From an uncultured Pelagibacteraceae bacterium (lineage in GTDB: Bacteria; Pseudomonadota; Alphaproteobacteria; Pelagibacterales; Pelagibacteraceae), in contig CACFBW010000001.1 of NCBI GenBank assembly GCA_902564565.1, positions 1-64,000 on the forward strand: a DNA stretch of 64,000 nucleotides, given 5' to 3'. Within the stretch, counting starts at the first letter, position 1. Every line of letters begins with the position of its first letter. Below are positions 17,675 through 26,434 of this stretch, in pieces. Both the position numbers and the translations under genes were made by a program. Under the pieces are notes generated by a model, which saw nothing but the letters and a program-made list of their open reading frames with translations, was not told the DNA's origin and searched no databases.

Positions 17675-18286
17675 ATGGCAGAAGAACCAACCAAATTAGA
17701 TATTTCTGATGAAATGATAGCCGAAAGGCGGGGTGGATCAGGTAAAATGCCCGAAGATATGCCTAAATGGATGGCAAAATCTATTATTTCAATTGATAAA
17801 TTTAGCAAGGTAACAGGCAATATAGTTTGTTGGATTTTAATGCCATTAATTTTAGCAATGACATATGAAGTTTTAGCAAGAAAATTATTTTTAGCTCCTA
17901 CAATTTGGGCTTACGATATTAGTAGATTTCTTTATGGAGCTTTATTCATGTTAGGTGCAGGATATGCTCTTTCAAAAGGAGTTCACATAAGAGCAGATTT
18001 TTTATACAGAAATTTTAAAGTTAAAAATCAAGGTTTGATTGATTTTGTTTTATATATTTTATTTTATTTTCCAGGATTAATAGTTTTTTTATATATGACA
18101 ACTGGATTTCTTCAGGAGTCCATATCAAGAGGTGAAAGAGGTATGGATACTACTTGGATGCCATATATGTGGCCTATTAAATCATGCTTATGGCTTGGTA
18201 TTGTTTTTTTATTAATTCAAGGAATTTCAGAATTATTTAAAAGCTATTACGCGATGAAAAAAGGGAAATGGCCAGGTGACGAATGA
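17675..18286 (+). CDS. TRAP transporter small permease subunit (DctQ)
   Basis: A 203-residue DctQ-type protein with an unusually long hydrophilic N-terminus of about 45 residues (EEPTKLDISDEMIAERR, acidic) followed by four membrane helices. These include WILMPLILAMTYEVLARKLF and FLYGALFMLGAGYALSKGVHIRAD, the latter a hallmark segment of DctQ. It pairs with the large permease in sodium-coupled uptake and may form a bridge to it. It overlaps the large permease gene by 4 bases (ATGA), so the two are translationally coupled. Confidence 0.9.
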   Translation: MAEEPTKLDISDEMIAERRGGSGKMPEDMPKWMAKSIISIDKFSKVTGNIVCWILMPLILAMTYEVLARKLFLAPTIWAYDISRFLYGALFMLGAGYALSKGVHIRADFLYRNFKVKNQGLIDFVLYILFYFPGLIVFLYMTTGFLQESISRGERGMDTTWMPYMWPIKSCLWLGIVFLLIQGISELFKSYYAMKKGKWPGDE

Positions 18287-19617
18287 TTGCTGAATTAATT
18301 GATCCAGCTATTCTCGGTTTTATTCTAATTGGAGTAATGCTTTTTTCTATATTTGTGGGCTTTCCAATATCGTTTACTTTAATTTTTTTAGGTTTTGTAT
18401 TTGGATATCTAGGTTTTGGTAAACTTGTTTTTTATTTAATGACGCTGCAATTTTCAATGGTGATGACAGAACAAACACTTGCCGCGGTTCCGCTTTTTGT
18501 CTTTATGGGTATCATGATGGAACAGGCTGGTTTAATGGAAAGATTATTTTCTGCGTTTCAGTTGATGTTATCAAGAGTTAGAGGATCTTTATACTATGCG
18601 GTACTTTTCGTATCAGTAATTTTTGCTGCAGCAACAGGTATTGTTGGCGCCTCAGTAACAATTTTAGGAATTATGGCTGCTAAATCCATGAATAGATCAG
18701 GGTACAATGTGAGATTAGCTGCTGGAACAATTACTGCAGGTGGAACTTTAGGAATTTTAATTCCTCCAAGTATTATGCTTGTAGTTATGGGTCCAATAAT
18801 GGAAATTCCAGTTATTGATTTGTTCGCGGCCGCTATTCTTCCAGGAGTTTTGCTTGCAAGTTTGTATGCCGCATATACCACAATAAGATGCATGTTAGAT
18901 CCAAAATTAGGACCACCTTTACCTAAAGATATGAGAGCTGAAAGCATGAAAGATGTTTGGATTGAATTTTTTCTTGGTTTAGTTCCACCTGCTGCATTAG
19001 TTTTTGCTGCACTAGGAAGTATATTGTTTGGTTTTGCAACACCAACTGAAGCAGCTGGTTGTGGTGCTATGGGCGCTTTATTGTTGTCTCTTGCTTACAA
19101 AAAATTAAGTTTATCAAAATTACAAGAAGCACTTGTTAAAACTTTAGAGATCTCAGCTTTAATTATGGTTTTGGTAGCTGCATCAAACTTTTTTGGAGCT
19201 GTTTTTGCTAGACTTGGTACACCAATGTTGCTTACTGAATTTTTACTATCATTAGAAATGAATAGATATTTAATTTTAGCTATAGTTATGGGTGTAATTT
19301 TTCTTTTAGGATGGCCTTTAGAATGGGTTCCAATTGTAATGATTATTGTTCCAATAATATTACCTTTAATTGAAGCTTTAGGGTTTAATTTAACTTGGTT
19401 TGCAATTCTTGTAGCAGTAAATCTTCAAACCGCCTGGTTGTCTCCACCTGTAGCACTTTCAGCTTATTTTTTAAAGGGTGTTGTTCCAGAGTGGGATTTA
19501 AAAGATATTTACCTAGGAATGATGCAATTTATGGTGCTTCAAATAATAGGGTTAATAATAATAATAGTATTTCCTAAAATTGTACTATGGTTACCAACTG
19601 TACTGTATGGACAGTAA
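18283..19617 (+). CDS. TRAP transporter large permease subunit (DctM)
   Basis: The 12-helix sodium-driven translocator of the TRAP system, 444 residues, a normal length. Typical segments are FPISFTLIFLGFVFGY, PLFVFMGIMMEQAGLMERLF, GTLGILIPPSIMLVVMG and, in the second half, FATPTEAAGCGAMGA and LGWPLEWVPIVMIIVPI. It is the last gene of the dctP-dctQ-dctM set and works with the upstream binding protein. No terminator is evident; the NCS1 permease gene starts 25 bases later and could be read from the same transcript. Confidence 0.93.
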   Translation: MIAELIDPAILGFILIGVMLFSIFVGFPISFTLIFLGFVFGYLGFGKLVFYLMTLQFSMVMTEQTLAAVPLFVFMGIMMEQAGLMERLFSAFQLMLSRVRGSLYYAVLFVSVIFAAATGIVGASVTILGIMAAKSMNRSGYNVRLAAGTITAGGTLGILIPPSIMLVVMGPIMEIPVIDLFAAAILPGVLLASLYAAYTTIRCMLDPKLGPPLPKDMRAESMKDVWIEFFLGLVPPAALVFAALGSILFGFATPTEAAGCGAMGALLLSLAYKKLSLSKLQEALVKTLEISALIMVLVAASNFFGAVFARLGTPMLLTEFLLSLEMNRYLILAIVMGVIFLLGWPLEWVPIVMIIVPIILPLIEALGFNLTWFAILVAVNLQTAWLSPPVALSAYFLKGVVPEWDLKDIYLGMMQFMVLQIIGLIIIIVFPKIVLWLPTVLYGQ

Positions 19618-19642
19618 AATTTTTTAGTTTATTATAACTAAT

Positions 19643-21100
19643 GTGACTCAACAAAAAATCGATATTCAACTTAAAAACTGGGAAATTGTTTCTGTAAATC
19701 CATCGGATAAACATTGGACTTGGAAAACTCTTTTTTGTTTTTGGGGAAACAGCGTTCAAAGTATAATTGGTTTTTCACTGATAGCATCACTTTATTTGGT
19801 ATATGATTTAAATTTTTTGGTTGTGCTAACTGGAAGTTTAATCGGATCTATATTTGTTTATTTTTTATGTAATTTAATAGGAAAACCATCTCAGCGTTAT
19901 GGTATTCCTTTTCCAGTTTTATTAAGAACATCACTAGGCATTAGGGGAGCAAAATACATTTCTTTATTAAGAGGTTTGGTTGGTATGTTTATGTTTGGAG
20001 TGCAAACATTTTTTATATCTAAATCAATAGGATATTTGATTCGTATTGCTATCCATTCTTACGACCAATCTATAATGGATAGAGAAATATTTTTAACGTT
20101 CTTTTTTGCAATGAACATTATTGATTGGACTGCATTTTTTTTAACTTTAATAATTCAAATTTTATTATTTAGCAAAGGCCATAATTTTAATAAATCATTT
20201 ATAAACTTTTCTGCTTTATTTGTTTATTTAGGATTAATTATTTTTTTAATTATGGTTGTTTCTGAATATTCTTTAAGTTTTAGTAAATCCCTTAAAGACC
20301 TATTAGTTTATGAGAGTATTTTTTCAAAAGAAAATATTGTCCCAATAGTTACTATTGCGGGAACTATTTTTGCATATTTTTCAATTGTTATTGTTAATTT
20401 TGGAGATTTCTCAAGATATGTAAAAAATGAAAAAGAACTTAATATAGGAAATTTAAGTCTCCTATTAAATTTAATTATTTTTTCTTTATTGTCAGTTTTA
20501 ATAGTGATGGGATCCGATATTATTTTAAAAAATAATCTTCTTGAAATAGATAGAATTTTGACAAATCCAACTGATATAATTGGTAAGTTTAATAATACTT
20601 TTTTAACAATAGTGGTAATATTTTTTATACTTTTTGCATCCGCTTCAACAAATTTGATTGCAAACTATATTCCCACACAAAATTCATTGCTAAATTTTTT
20701 ACCTAAAAGCTTAAATATTAAAAGTGTTTCAGCGATTATTGCATTAATTGGTTTATTTGTAGGGGCATCCTGGACACCATTGCTTAGTCAAATAGGGATT
20801 TTATCAATTGTTGATACAATAGGTTCTTTTTTTGGTCCTATTTTTGGAATTATTATTACTGATTACTATTTAGTAAACAAAAGCAAAATTAACAATAAAG
20901 ATTTATATTCTTCTATGACTGATAGTAGCTATTTTTTTTCAAACGGTTGGCATATAAAAGGAATTTATGCGTTGATTATAGGTTTTATTTTTTCGGCTTC
21001 AACAATTTGGAATCTGAATCTTAATTTACTCCAATCATATTCATGGTTAATAGGAGCAATAATGTCATCAATTACTTACTATTTATTAGTATCTAAATAA
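19643..21100 (+). CDS. NCS1 family nucleobase/hydantoin/allantoin-type permease
   Basis: A 485-residue transporter of the NCS1 family (cation-coupled uptake of cytosine, uracil, allantoin, hydantoins and similar). Diagnostic segments near the N-terminus are NPSDKHWTWKTLFCFWGNS and PSQRYGIPFPVLLRTSLGIRG; about twelve hydrophobic helices follow. I take the GTG at 19643 as start, because the ATG at 19641 reads straight into TGA and the next in-frame ATG would lose the family N-terminus. It is followed after 7 bases by an SDR gene. The substrate cannot be set from sequence alone. Confidence 0.87.
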   Translation: MTQQKIDIQLKNWEIVSVNPSDKHWTWKTLFCFWGNSVQSIIGFSLIASLYLVYDLNFLVVLTGSLIGSIFVYFLCNLIGKPSQRYGIPFPVLLRTSLGIRGAKYISLLRGLVGMFMFGVQTFFISKSIGYLIRIAIHSYDQSIMDREIFLTFFFAMNIIDWTAFFLTLIIQILLFSKGHNFNKSFINFSALFVYLGLIIFLIMVVSEYSLSFSKSLKDLLVYESIFSKENIVPIVTIAGTIFAYFSIVIVNFGDFSRYVKNEKELNIGNLSLLLNLIIFSLLSVLIVMGSDIILKNNLLEIDRILTNPTDIIGKFNNTFLTIVVIFFILFASASTNLIANYIPTQNSLLNFLPKSLNIKSVSAIIALIGLFVGASWTPLLSQIGILSIVDTIGSFFGPIFGIIITDYYLVNKSKINNKDLYSSMTDSSYFFSNGWHIKGIYALIIGFIFSASTIWNLNLNLLQSYSWLIGAIMSSITYYLLVSK

Positions 21101-21107
21101 ATTAAAC

Positions 21108-21854
21108 ATGATTCATTTTGATTTAAAAGATAGAACAGCAATTATTACTGGTGGAGCCCAAGGTTTTGGACTTGATATAGCTAAAAAATTTTTAGATTCC
21201 GGCGCTAATGTAATAATATGGGATGTTGATAGGAAAGAACTAGAAAAATCATTTAAAGAAATAAATAATGACAAGTTGTCTTTTAACATTGTAGATGTTT
21301 CTAATTTTGATGAGGTCGATCAAACCGTAAAACAAATTACAAAATCAATAAATATTGATATATTAATAAATAACGCTGGAATTACCGGCTCTACTGCTGA
21401 ACTTTGGAATTATGATGTAAAAGAATGGAACAAAATTGTTGAAATTAATTTAATGGGAACTTTTAACTGCTGTAAATCTATCGTTCCCAACATGATTAAC
21501 AACAATTATGGTAGAATTGTAAATATTGCTTCAGTTTCTGGTAAAGATGGAAACGCTAATGCAAGTGCTTACAGCTCTGCAAAAGCTGGAGTTTTAGGTT
21601 TGACAAAGTCTTTAGGTAAAGAACTTGCAGAAAAAAATATAGCTGTTAATGCAGTTACACCTGCTGGAGCCAAAACAAGAATATTAGACCAAATGTCTAA
21701 AGAACATGTACAAAAAATGTTATCAAAAGTTCCTAGAGGAAGATTTTTGGAGTTAAACGAGTTAACATCACTTGTATGTTGGCTTTCATCAGAAGAAAAT
21801 TCATTTTCTACAGCAGCTGTTTTTGATATCAGCGGTGGTAGATCTACATACTAG
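21108..21854 (+). CDS. SDR family oxidoreductase (FabG-like)
   Basis: A 248-residue short-chain dehydrogenase. It has TGGAQGFG at about residues 14-21, a conserved Asp after the second strand (VIIWDVDRK), which suggests NAD preference, then NNAG near residue 87, the catalytic segment IVNIASVSG with YSSAKAG, and the C-terminal ISGGRSTY in place of the usual DGG. It is likely co-transcribed with the NCS1 permease 7 bases upstream, so it may act on the imported compound or its product. It converges on a small minus-strand gene with an 11-base overlap. Confidence 0.85.
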   Translation: MIHFDLKDRTAIITGGAQGFGLDIAKKFLDSGANVIIWDVDRKELEKSFKEINNDKLSFNIVDVSNFDEVDQTVKQITKSINIDILINNAGITGSTAELWNYDVKEWNKIVEINLMGTFNCCKSIVPNMINNNYGRIVNIASVSGKDGNANASAYSSAKAGVLGLTKSLGKELAEKNIAVNAVTPAGAKTRILDQMSKEHVQKMLSKVPRGRFLELNELTSLVCWLSSEENSFSTAAVFDISGGRSTY

Positions 21855-21975
21855 GCTTTTTAACTGGCTTGATGACCAGTTTTTCTTTGTCAATTTTAAA
21901 TTCTTTTGACAAGACAGGTGCAAGAATTATTACTGACCAGTAGATAAATAGGGCGAAAAAGGAAAAAGTTTTCAA
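21844..21975 (-). CDS. Small membrane or secreted protein (43 aa), TTG start
   Basis: A short minus-strand frame. The TTG start overlaps the TGA stop of the lipoprotein gene upstream (shared bases 21973-21974), a typical coupling arrangement. It encodes 43 residues: a hydrophobic N-terminal segment (KTFSFFALFIYWSVIILAP) and a basic hydrophilic tail (SKEFKIDKEKLVIKPVKK). This looks like an exported or membrane-anchored peptide. It ends 11 bases inside the converging SDR gene. Function is unknown, and the non-ATG start and small size keep confidence moderate. Confidence 0.45.
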   Translation of the reverse strand: MKTFSFFALFIYWSVIILAPVLSKEFKIDKEKLVIKPVKKPSM

Positions 21976-22181
21976 GATTTTTCTCCATTTATTTTGCAGT
22001 TTTCTTTGTTTATTTTAGAGCTAAAATTTTTAATATTTTTTTTATCCACTATCCAAATAAAAGATTTTTCATAAGTGTTGTCACTAGCGATTTTGGTACA
22101 TTTTTTGCCCAATTTCACTACTGAATTTGAGGAGCAGCTTGCTAAAAACATTAAAGAAGTTATTAAGGTTATTAATTTCAT
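21972..22181 (-). CDS. Small lipoprotein (69 aa)
   Basis: A 69-residue protein with a classic lipoprotein signal: Lys-2, a hydrophobic core LITLITSLMFL, and the lipobox LASC with Cys-16 as the lipidated residue. The mature part is about 54 residues, Lys- and Asn-rich, with two further cysteines (KKCTKIA and KENCKI) that could form a disulfide in the periplasm. It is divergent from the DUF3047 gene. Function is unknown. Confidence 0.7.
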   Translation of the reverse strand: MKLITLITSLMFLASCSSNSVVKLGKKCTKIASDNTYEKSFIWIVDKKNIKNFSSKINKENCKINGEKS

Positions 22182-22289
22182 ATTAAATAAATACAGTTAA
22201 ATAATGAATTTTGAGTGTTTAAATCATGTCTAAAATTTGATTTTAAATAATTTGTTAAAAATAAATTTATATGTCTATATGCGTACTAA

Positions 22290-22931
22290 ATGAAAATTTT
22301 GATTCAACTATCTGTTTTATTTCTTTTTTTTAACTTTTCAACATTAGCAGAAAAAATAACTGTTTTTGAATTTACAGAAGAAGAGATGACAACCTTAAAA
22401 GAAAAAAAAGTTAAAGGTAAAACAAAATGGAAATTAGGGGTAAATACTAATGGTAATTTTGTTCGTGCAGAAGCGGAAGGAACAGGTTCTGGGTTAGGAA
22501 AAGAGTTAAAAATTAACCTTAATAATACACCTTATATAAATATCACTTGGAAGGTGGAAAAAGGACTAGAGGGGATCAATGAACAAAGTAAAAAGGGTCA
22601 TGATTATGCAGCTAGAGTTTTTGTTATTAAGAAAACCGGAGCTACAGCTTTGTCAAATAGAGCTGTAAATTATGTTTTTTCTAGTAATAACGATATTGGG
22701 AAAAACTGGCACAGCCCATATACAAAAAAATCTATTGATTATGTTTTATCAACAACAAAAATAAATAGTGACGAATGGGTTACAGTTAAAGCTAATGTAA
22801 AAGAGAGTTTTAAAACTCTTCATAATTTAGATGTTGATGAAATAAATGGCGTGGCAATAATGACTGATACGGATAACAGTAAATTAAAGGCTATATCTTA
22901 TTATCAAAATATTTATTTTTCTTCAGAATAG
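22290..22931 (+). CDS. DUF3047 family exported protein
   Basis: A 213-residue protein with an N-terminal signal peptide (MKILIQLSVLFLFFNFSTLA, cleaved before EKIT). The mature part fits DUF3047: KGKTKWKL, an NGNFVRAEAEGTGSGLGKE segment, INITWKVEKG, HDYAARVFVI and NYVFSSN, ending with a beta-rich VNGVAIMTDTD-like stretch (seen as EINGVAIMTDTD). The predicted fold is a beta sandwich in the periplasm, possibly carbohydrate binding. No biochemical role is known to me. It is a single gene with its own promoter region in the 108-base gap upstream. Confidence 0.8.
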   Translation: MKILIQLSVLFLFFNFSTLAEKITVFEFTEEEMTTLKEKKVKGKTKWKLGVNTNGNFVRAEAEGTGSGLGKELKINLNNTPYINITWKVEKGLEGINEQSKKGHDYAARVFVIKKTGATALSNRAVNYVFSSNNDIGKNWHSPYTKKSIDYVLSTTKINSDEWVTVKANVKESFKTLHNLDVDEINGVAIMTDTDNSKLKAISYYQNIYFSSE

Positions 22932-23072
22932 TCAAATTTTTAAATATTTTTTTAACATTACGCTCATATAAGATAAGATAATTGCAGCCAAAACATCTTC
23001 AATAGGTTTTGCCGCAGGGTAACCAAAATTCCAAAGAATTACACCAATCAACCAAATTATATAAATTTTCAT
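22932..23072 (-). CDS. Small membrane protein (46 aa)
   Basis: A short minus-strand frame from ATG at 23072 to TGA, directly abutting the DUF3047 stop. The 46 residues form two hydrophobic stretches, KIYIIWLIGVILWNFG and VLAAIILSYMSVML, joined by a short polar turn PAAKPIEDV and ending in KKYLKI. The helical hairpin with a basic end is a plausible two-span membrane peptide and resembles short proteins that I recall from marine alphaproteobacteria. It lies 12 bases downstream of the uracil-DNA glycosylase gene on the same strand. Function is unknown. Confidence 0.6.
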   Translation of the reverse strand: MKIYIIWLIGVILWNFGYPAAKPIEDVLAAIILSYMSVMLKKYLKI

Positions 23073-23084
23073 AAAACAGATAAC

Positions 23085-23777
23085 TTATATTAAATTAAGG
23101 ACTTTTCTAAACAAATTACTCATTTTAATTAGATTAATTCGTCCAGTATTTACATTTCTGGGGCTTGGATGATAACAACCAACGAGTTTAATATTATTTG
23201 GTAGTCTATAAATTTGTCCATGTCCAAAATGGAATTTTTCATTTAAATTGTATTTTTTTTTGTAAAAATAAACACATGTATCAAAAGCTATTTTTCCTAA
23301 GGCAACTATAACGCTTAAATTTTTAAGATTGTTTATTTCTTGATTAAAAAAATTTGAACAATTATTAAGTTCACTTAATTTTGGTTTGTCTCCAGGTGGT
23401 ACACATTTTAAAGCTGTAGTTATAAATGCATTATTTAATTTTAAACCATCATTTATATTGTATGAAGTGTTTTTGTTAGAAATTTTCACTTTATGAAGAC
23501 ATTTGTATAAAAAATCAGACGATCTATCTCCAGTAAATACCCTGCCAGTTCTAGTGCCACCGTGTGCTGCTGGTGCCAAACCAACAAAAAGAATTTTTCC
23601 TTTTATATCACCAAAGCCTGTAATTGGTTTTCCCCAGTATTTTTCGTTAATATATTGTTTTCTCTTATTTTTAGATATTTTTTTTCTAAATTTTACTAAC
23701 CTAGAACATTTGCTACATTTAATTATAGATCTATTTAGTTTTTCTAATTTATTTATATTATTTATTTTTATCTGCAT
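23085..23777 (-). CDS. Type-5 (UdgB-like) uracil-DNA glycosylase
   Basis: A 230-residue DNA repair enzyme that removes uracil or deaminated purines from DNA. It has family 4/5 iron-sulfur ligands C21, C24, C125 and C140. The motif FVGLAPAAHGGTRTGRVF holds the family-5 active site, in which Ala replaces the water-activating Asp or Glu of other families. HPSPRNVNTG is the leucine-loop region. It overlaps the upstream 55-aa membrane protein gene by 20 bases on the minus strand and likely belongs to the DUF1289 transcript. Confidence 0.88.
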   Translation of the reverse strand: MQIKINNINKLEKLNRSIIKCSKCSRLVKFRKKISKNKRKQYINEKYWGKPITGFGDIKGKILFVGLAPAAHGGTRTGRVFTGDRSSDFLYKCLHKVKISNKNTSYNINDGLKLNNAFITTALKCVPPGDKPKLSELNNCSNFFNQEINNLKNLSVIVALGKIAFDTCVYFYKKKYNLNEKFHFGHGQIYRLPNNIKLVGCYHPSPRNVNTGRINLIKMSNLFRKVLNLI

Positions 23778-23925
23778 AAAAAAGACAAATTAAAAAAAAT
23801 ACTGTCCAAATAAGAGCTATTAAACCTTTTTGTATGCTTGTTTCTGCATCCCATAGTCCAAGAAAAAATGCACCAAAAATTAGGCCTAAAAAATATATTA
23901 TAGTTATAATGTTAGTTAAGTTCAT
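23758..23925 (-). CDS. Small two-span membrane protein (55 aa)
   Basis: A minus-strand frame of 55 residues starting at ATG 23925, one base after the DUF1289 stop. A longer in-frame extension upstream would run through the DUF1289 gene and I reject it. Two hydrophobic helices are visible (NIITIIYFLGLIFGAFFLGLW and GLIALIWTVFFLICLFY) separated by DAETSIQK and ending ADKNK. Its end overlaps the glycosylase start by 20 bases. Function is unknown; it is probably an inner-membrane protein. Confidence 0.65.
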   Translation of the reverse strand: MNLTNIITIIYFLGLIFGAFFLGLWDAETSIQKGLIALIWTVFFLICLFYADKNK

Positions 23926-23926
23926 T

Positions 23927-24181
23927 TTAAAATGTTTTTTTGTTAGCTTTTTTGTATAAAGAAATACCATTATTAATTTTATGTTGATATGATTCTTTAA
24001 AACTTTCGAGTTGCCAACCATTCAATCTTTTTTGTATTTCTAGAAGATTGTTTTTTTTCCATTCGTTTGATGTTTTTTCATCCTTCCAGATTTCCTTTTC
24101 TTCATTTGATCTTCCACAACCATAACAAAAACCTGTTTTGGGATCAGTTTTACAAATGCTGATGCAAGGCGATATAATCAT
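23927..24181 (-). CDS. DUF1289 domain protein (small cysteine-rich)
   Basis: An 84-residue protein with the DUF1289 cysteine pattern at its N-terminus: SPCISICKTDPKTGFCYGCG (cysteines at 6, 10, 19 and 22), likely a metal or iron-sulfur site, followed by a Trp-containing helix (EIWKDEKTSNEWKKN) and QKRLNGWQLESF. It is the first gene of a minus-strand group with a membrane protein and uracil-DNA glycosylase, and is divergent from tRNA-Leu. The domain's role is not established. Confidence 0.82.
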   Translation of the reverse strand: MIISPCISICKTDPKTGFCYGCGRSNEEKEIWKDEKTSNEWKKNNLLEIQKRLNGWQLESFKESYQHKINNGISLYKKANKKTF

Positions 24182-24223
24182 TTTATTTATTTTATTTCTA
24201 TATATTTACACTATTATTCTAAT

Positions 24224-24251
24224 TGGACAAATTAGTTCAATAATATATAAA
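24224..24251 (+). promoter_or_regulatory. Candidate sigma-70 promoter for tRNA-Leu and tig
   Basis: TGGACA (24224-24229) and TATAAA (24246-24251) each match the -35 and -10 consensus at five of six bases, with a 16-base spacer. Transcription would start near 24258, about 8 bases before the mature tRNA-Leu end, which fits a short tRNA leader. In AT-rich DNA such matches arise by chance, so this is tentative. Confidence 0.35.
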
Positions 24252-24265
24252 GCTTCAATAATTGT

Positions 24266-24350
24266 GGGCGAGTGGCGGAACTGGCAGACGCGTATGACTT
24301 AGGATCATATCTCGCAAGGGGTGAAGGTTCGAGTCCTTTCTCGCCTACCA
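24266..24350 (+). tRNA. tRNA-Leu (anticodon UAG)
   Basis: An 85-base tRNA with encoded CCA. The acceptor stem is GGGCGAG with CTCGCCT (one G-U), the anticodon stem is TATGA/TCATA around loop CTTAGGA (anticodon TAG), the T arm is GAAGG-TTCGAGT-CCTTT, and there is a long variable arm as in class II tRNAs. It reads CUA and probably other CUN codons. It lies 16 bases upstream of the trigger factor gene. Confidence 0.95.
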
Positions 24351-24366
24351 AGAAATTTAGATATTT

Positions 24367-25788
24367 ATGAAAGTAACTATAGAAAATAAAAAAGGTTTAA
24401 ATAAGGATTTAAAAGTTCTTATAGATAAAAAAACTATCAACTCTTACCTAGAAGAAAAATATGAAGAAATTAAGAAAAATGTTGTATTAAAAGGTTTTAG
24501 ACCAGGAAAAGTTCCTAAAGATATTTTAAAAAGACAATTTGGAAAAGCTGTTTATGGAGAAGTTTTAGATAAAGTTTTGAAAGATACAACAATGAAAGCT
24601 TTAGATGAAAATAAAATTAAACCAGCAGGTCAACCCAAGATAGATTTAAAAAGTTTTGGCGAAGGTAAAGATTTAGAGTATATTATTTCAGTAACAGAAT
24701 TGCCGAAAGTTAGCATTAAATCTATAGAAGATATTAAATTTGATGAATATAAAGTAAATATTGATAAAAGCGAAACGGAAAAAAGAATTAATGGAATTGC
24801 GAAAAATCAAAAAAATTTTATTGAAGTAGATTCAGCTAAAGTAGCTAATGAAGGTGATCTTGTTGTATTTGACTACACTGCCACGGTTGATGGAAAAAAT
24901 TTTAAAGGAAATGAAGGAAAAAACACTCAGCTTGAACTTGGAAAAGATTTATTCATTAAAGGTTTTGATAAACAGCTATTAAAATCAAAAAAAGATGAGA
25001 TAATAAATGTCACAGTGTCTTTACCGGAAAACTTTCCAGAAAAAGAATTAATCGGAAAGGAAGCAGTTTTTGCATGCAAGATTGCAGCGGTAAAAAAACC
25101 TAAAGAAGTCAAAGTAGATGATGAATTTGCAAAAAATTTAGGTGCTAAAGATTTAAATAATTTAAAAGAACTAGTTTCAAAGCAAATTAATGAAGAGTAT
25201 AAAAATTCATTAGAAAATTTAACAAAAAATGAAATATTAAAACAATTAGAAAAATTTAAAGTTGATCAAATACCAGAAAACTTAGTTGAACAAGAAGTTA
25301 AAATTTTATCTCAAGGCATGAATGAAGAAGAGGCAAAAAAAAATAGAAGTAAATTTGAAGAAACCGCAAAAAAAAGAATTAAACTAGGATTAATTTTAAA
25401 TGAATTTGGTGAGCAAAATAAAATAAAAGTTGAGGAACACGAAATCCAAGAAGAAATTCAAAAGCAACTTAAAATGATGCCTGGTCAAGAAAAAATGGTT
25501 ATGGAATATTATCAAAAAAATCCCAGTGCTGCCGCTAGCTTGAGAGGAACAATTTATGAAAATAAGATATTAAATCTAATTAAAGAGAAAGCAAAATCTA
25601 ATGTAAAAAATATCACTAAAGAAGAGGCTGAAAAGTTGCTTAAATCTGCTCATGACCATACACACGATCATTCCCATGATGATAATGCTGAGAAAAAAAC
25701 TAAGCCGTCTAAAAAATCTTCCATTGAAAAAAAAGCTAAAACAATAAGCAAAAAAGCAACAAAAACAAAAAAAGTTAGCAAAAAGTAA
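24367..25788 (+). CDS. tig: Trigger factor, with His-rich and Lys-rich C-terminal tail
   Basis: The ribosome-associated chaperone and peptidyl-prolyl isomerase, 473 residues. The ribosome-binding signature GFRPGKVPKDILKRQFG is at about residues 41-57. The FKBP-type domain spans about 150-235 (EGDLVVFDYTATVDGK, FIKGFDKQLL). The C-terminal chaperone arms follow. After residue 425 comes an extension with HDHTHDHSHDD, then about 35 residues rich in Lys, Ser and Ala (KKTKPSKKSSIEKKAKT). The His cluster could bind metals and the basic tail could bind rRNA or nucleic acid. The gene heads the usual tig-clpP-clpX-lon order. Confidence 0.95.
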   Translation: MKVTIENKKGLNKDLKVLIDKKTINSYLEEKYEEIKKNVVLKGFRPGKVPKDILKRQFGKAVYGEVLDKVLKDTTMKALDENKIKPAGQPKIDLKSFGEGKDLEYIISVTELPKVSIKSIEDIKFDEYKVNIDKSETEKRINGIAKNQKNFIEVDSAKVANEGDLVVFDYTATVDGKNFKGNEGKNTQLELGKDLFIKGFDKQLLKSKKDEIINVTVSLPENFPEKELIGKEAVFACKIAAVKKPKEVKVDDEFAKNLGAKDLNNLKELVSKQINEEYKNSLENLTKNEILKQLEKFKVDQIPENLVEQEVKILSQGMNEEEAKKNRSKFEETAKKRIKLGLILNEFGEQNKIKVEEHEIQEEIQKQLKMMPGQEKMVMEYYQKNPSAAASLRGTIYENKILNLIKEKAKSNVKNITKEEAEKLLKSAHDHTHDHSHDDNAEKKTKPSKKSSIEKKAKTISKKATKTKKVSKK

Positions 25789-25822
25789 TCACAAGTTGTA
25801 TAAGTAGATCGCGAATCATTTT

Positions 25823-26434
25823 ATGACAACAAAGATATCTGAACACATGAATACATTAATTCCTATGGTTGTGGAGCAATCAAGCAAAGGAGAGAGAGCG
25901 TATGATATCTATTCTAGACTTTTAAAAGAAAGAATAATTTTTTTAACTGGACCAATAAATGACAACGTAGCTTCTCTTGTAACAGCTCAAATGTTATTTT
26001 TGGAATCTGAGAATCCTAAAAAAGAAATATATTTATATATTAATAGTCCAGGCGGTTTGGTAACCGCTGGCTTAGGAGTTTATGACACTATTCAATATAT
26101 AAAACCACCCGTATCAACTTTATGCATAGGTCAAGCTGCATCAATGGGATCTTTTTTGTTAGCTGCTGGAGAAAAAGGAAAAAGATTTTCATTGCCAAAT
26201 TCAAGAATTATGGTTCACCAACCTTCTGCAGGCTTTCAAGGTCAAGCTACAGATATTGAAATTCATGCAAATGAAGTGCTTGCGTTAAAAAAAAGATTAA
26301 ATGAAATTTATTCAAAACATACTGGCCAGCCGCCTGAAGATATAAAAAAAGCATTAGAGAGAGATAATTTTATGACCCCGGAAAATGCAAAAGAATTTGG
26401 TTTAATTGACCAAGTAGTGGAAAAAAGAACTTAA
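25823..26434 (+). CDS. clpP: ATP-dependent Clp protease proteolytic subunit
   Basis: A serine peptidase of 203 residues forming the two-ring ClpP barrel that degrades substrates fed by ClpX. The catalytic triad is visible as S107 (GQAASMGSF), H132 (IMVHQPSAG) and D181 (ERDNFMT). The short N-terminus ([26 protein letters not shown]) includes the propeptide cleavage region and the axial loop. It lies 34 bases after tig and 90 bases before clpX. Confidence 0.97.
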   Translation: MTTKISEHMNTLIPMVVEQSSKGERAYDIYSRLLKERIIFLTGPINDNVASLVTAQMLFLESENPKKEIYLYINSPGGLVTAGLGVYDTIQYIKPPVSTLCIGQAASMGSFLLAAGEKGKRFSLPNSRIMVHQPSAGFQGQATDIEIHANEVLALKKRLNEIYSKHTGQPPEDIKKALERDNFMTPENAKEFGLIDQVVEKRT

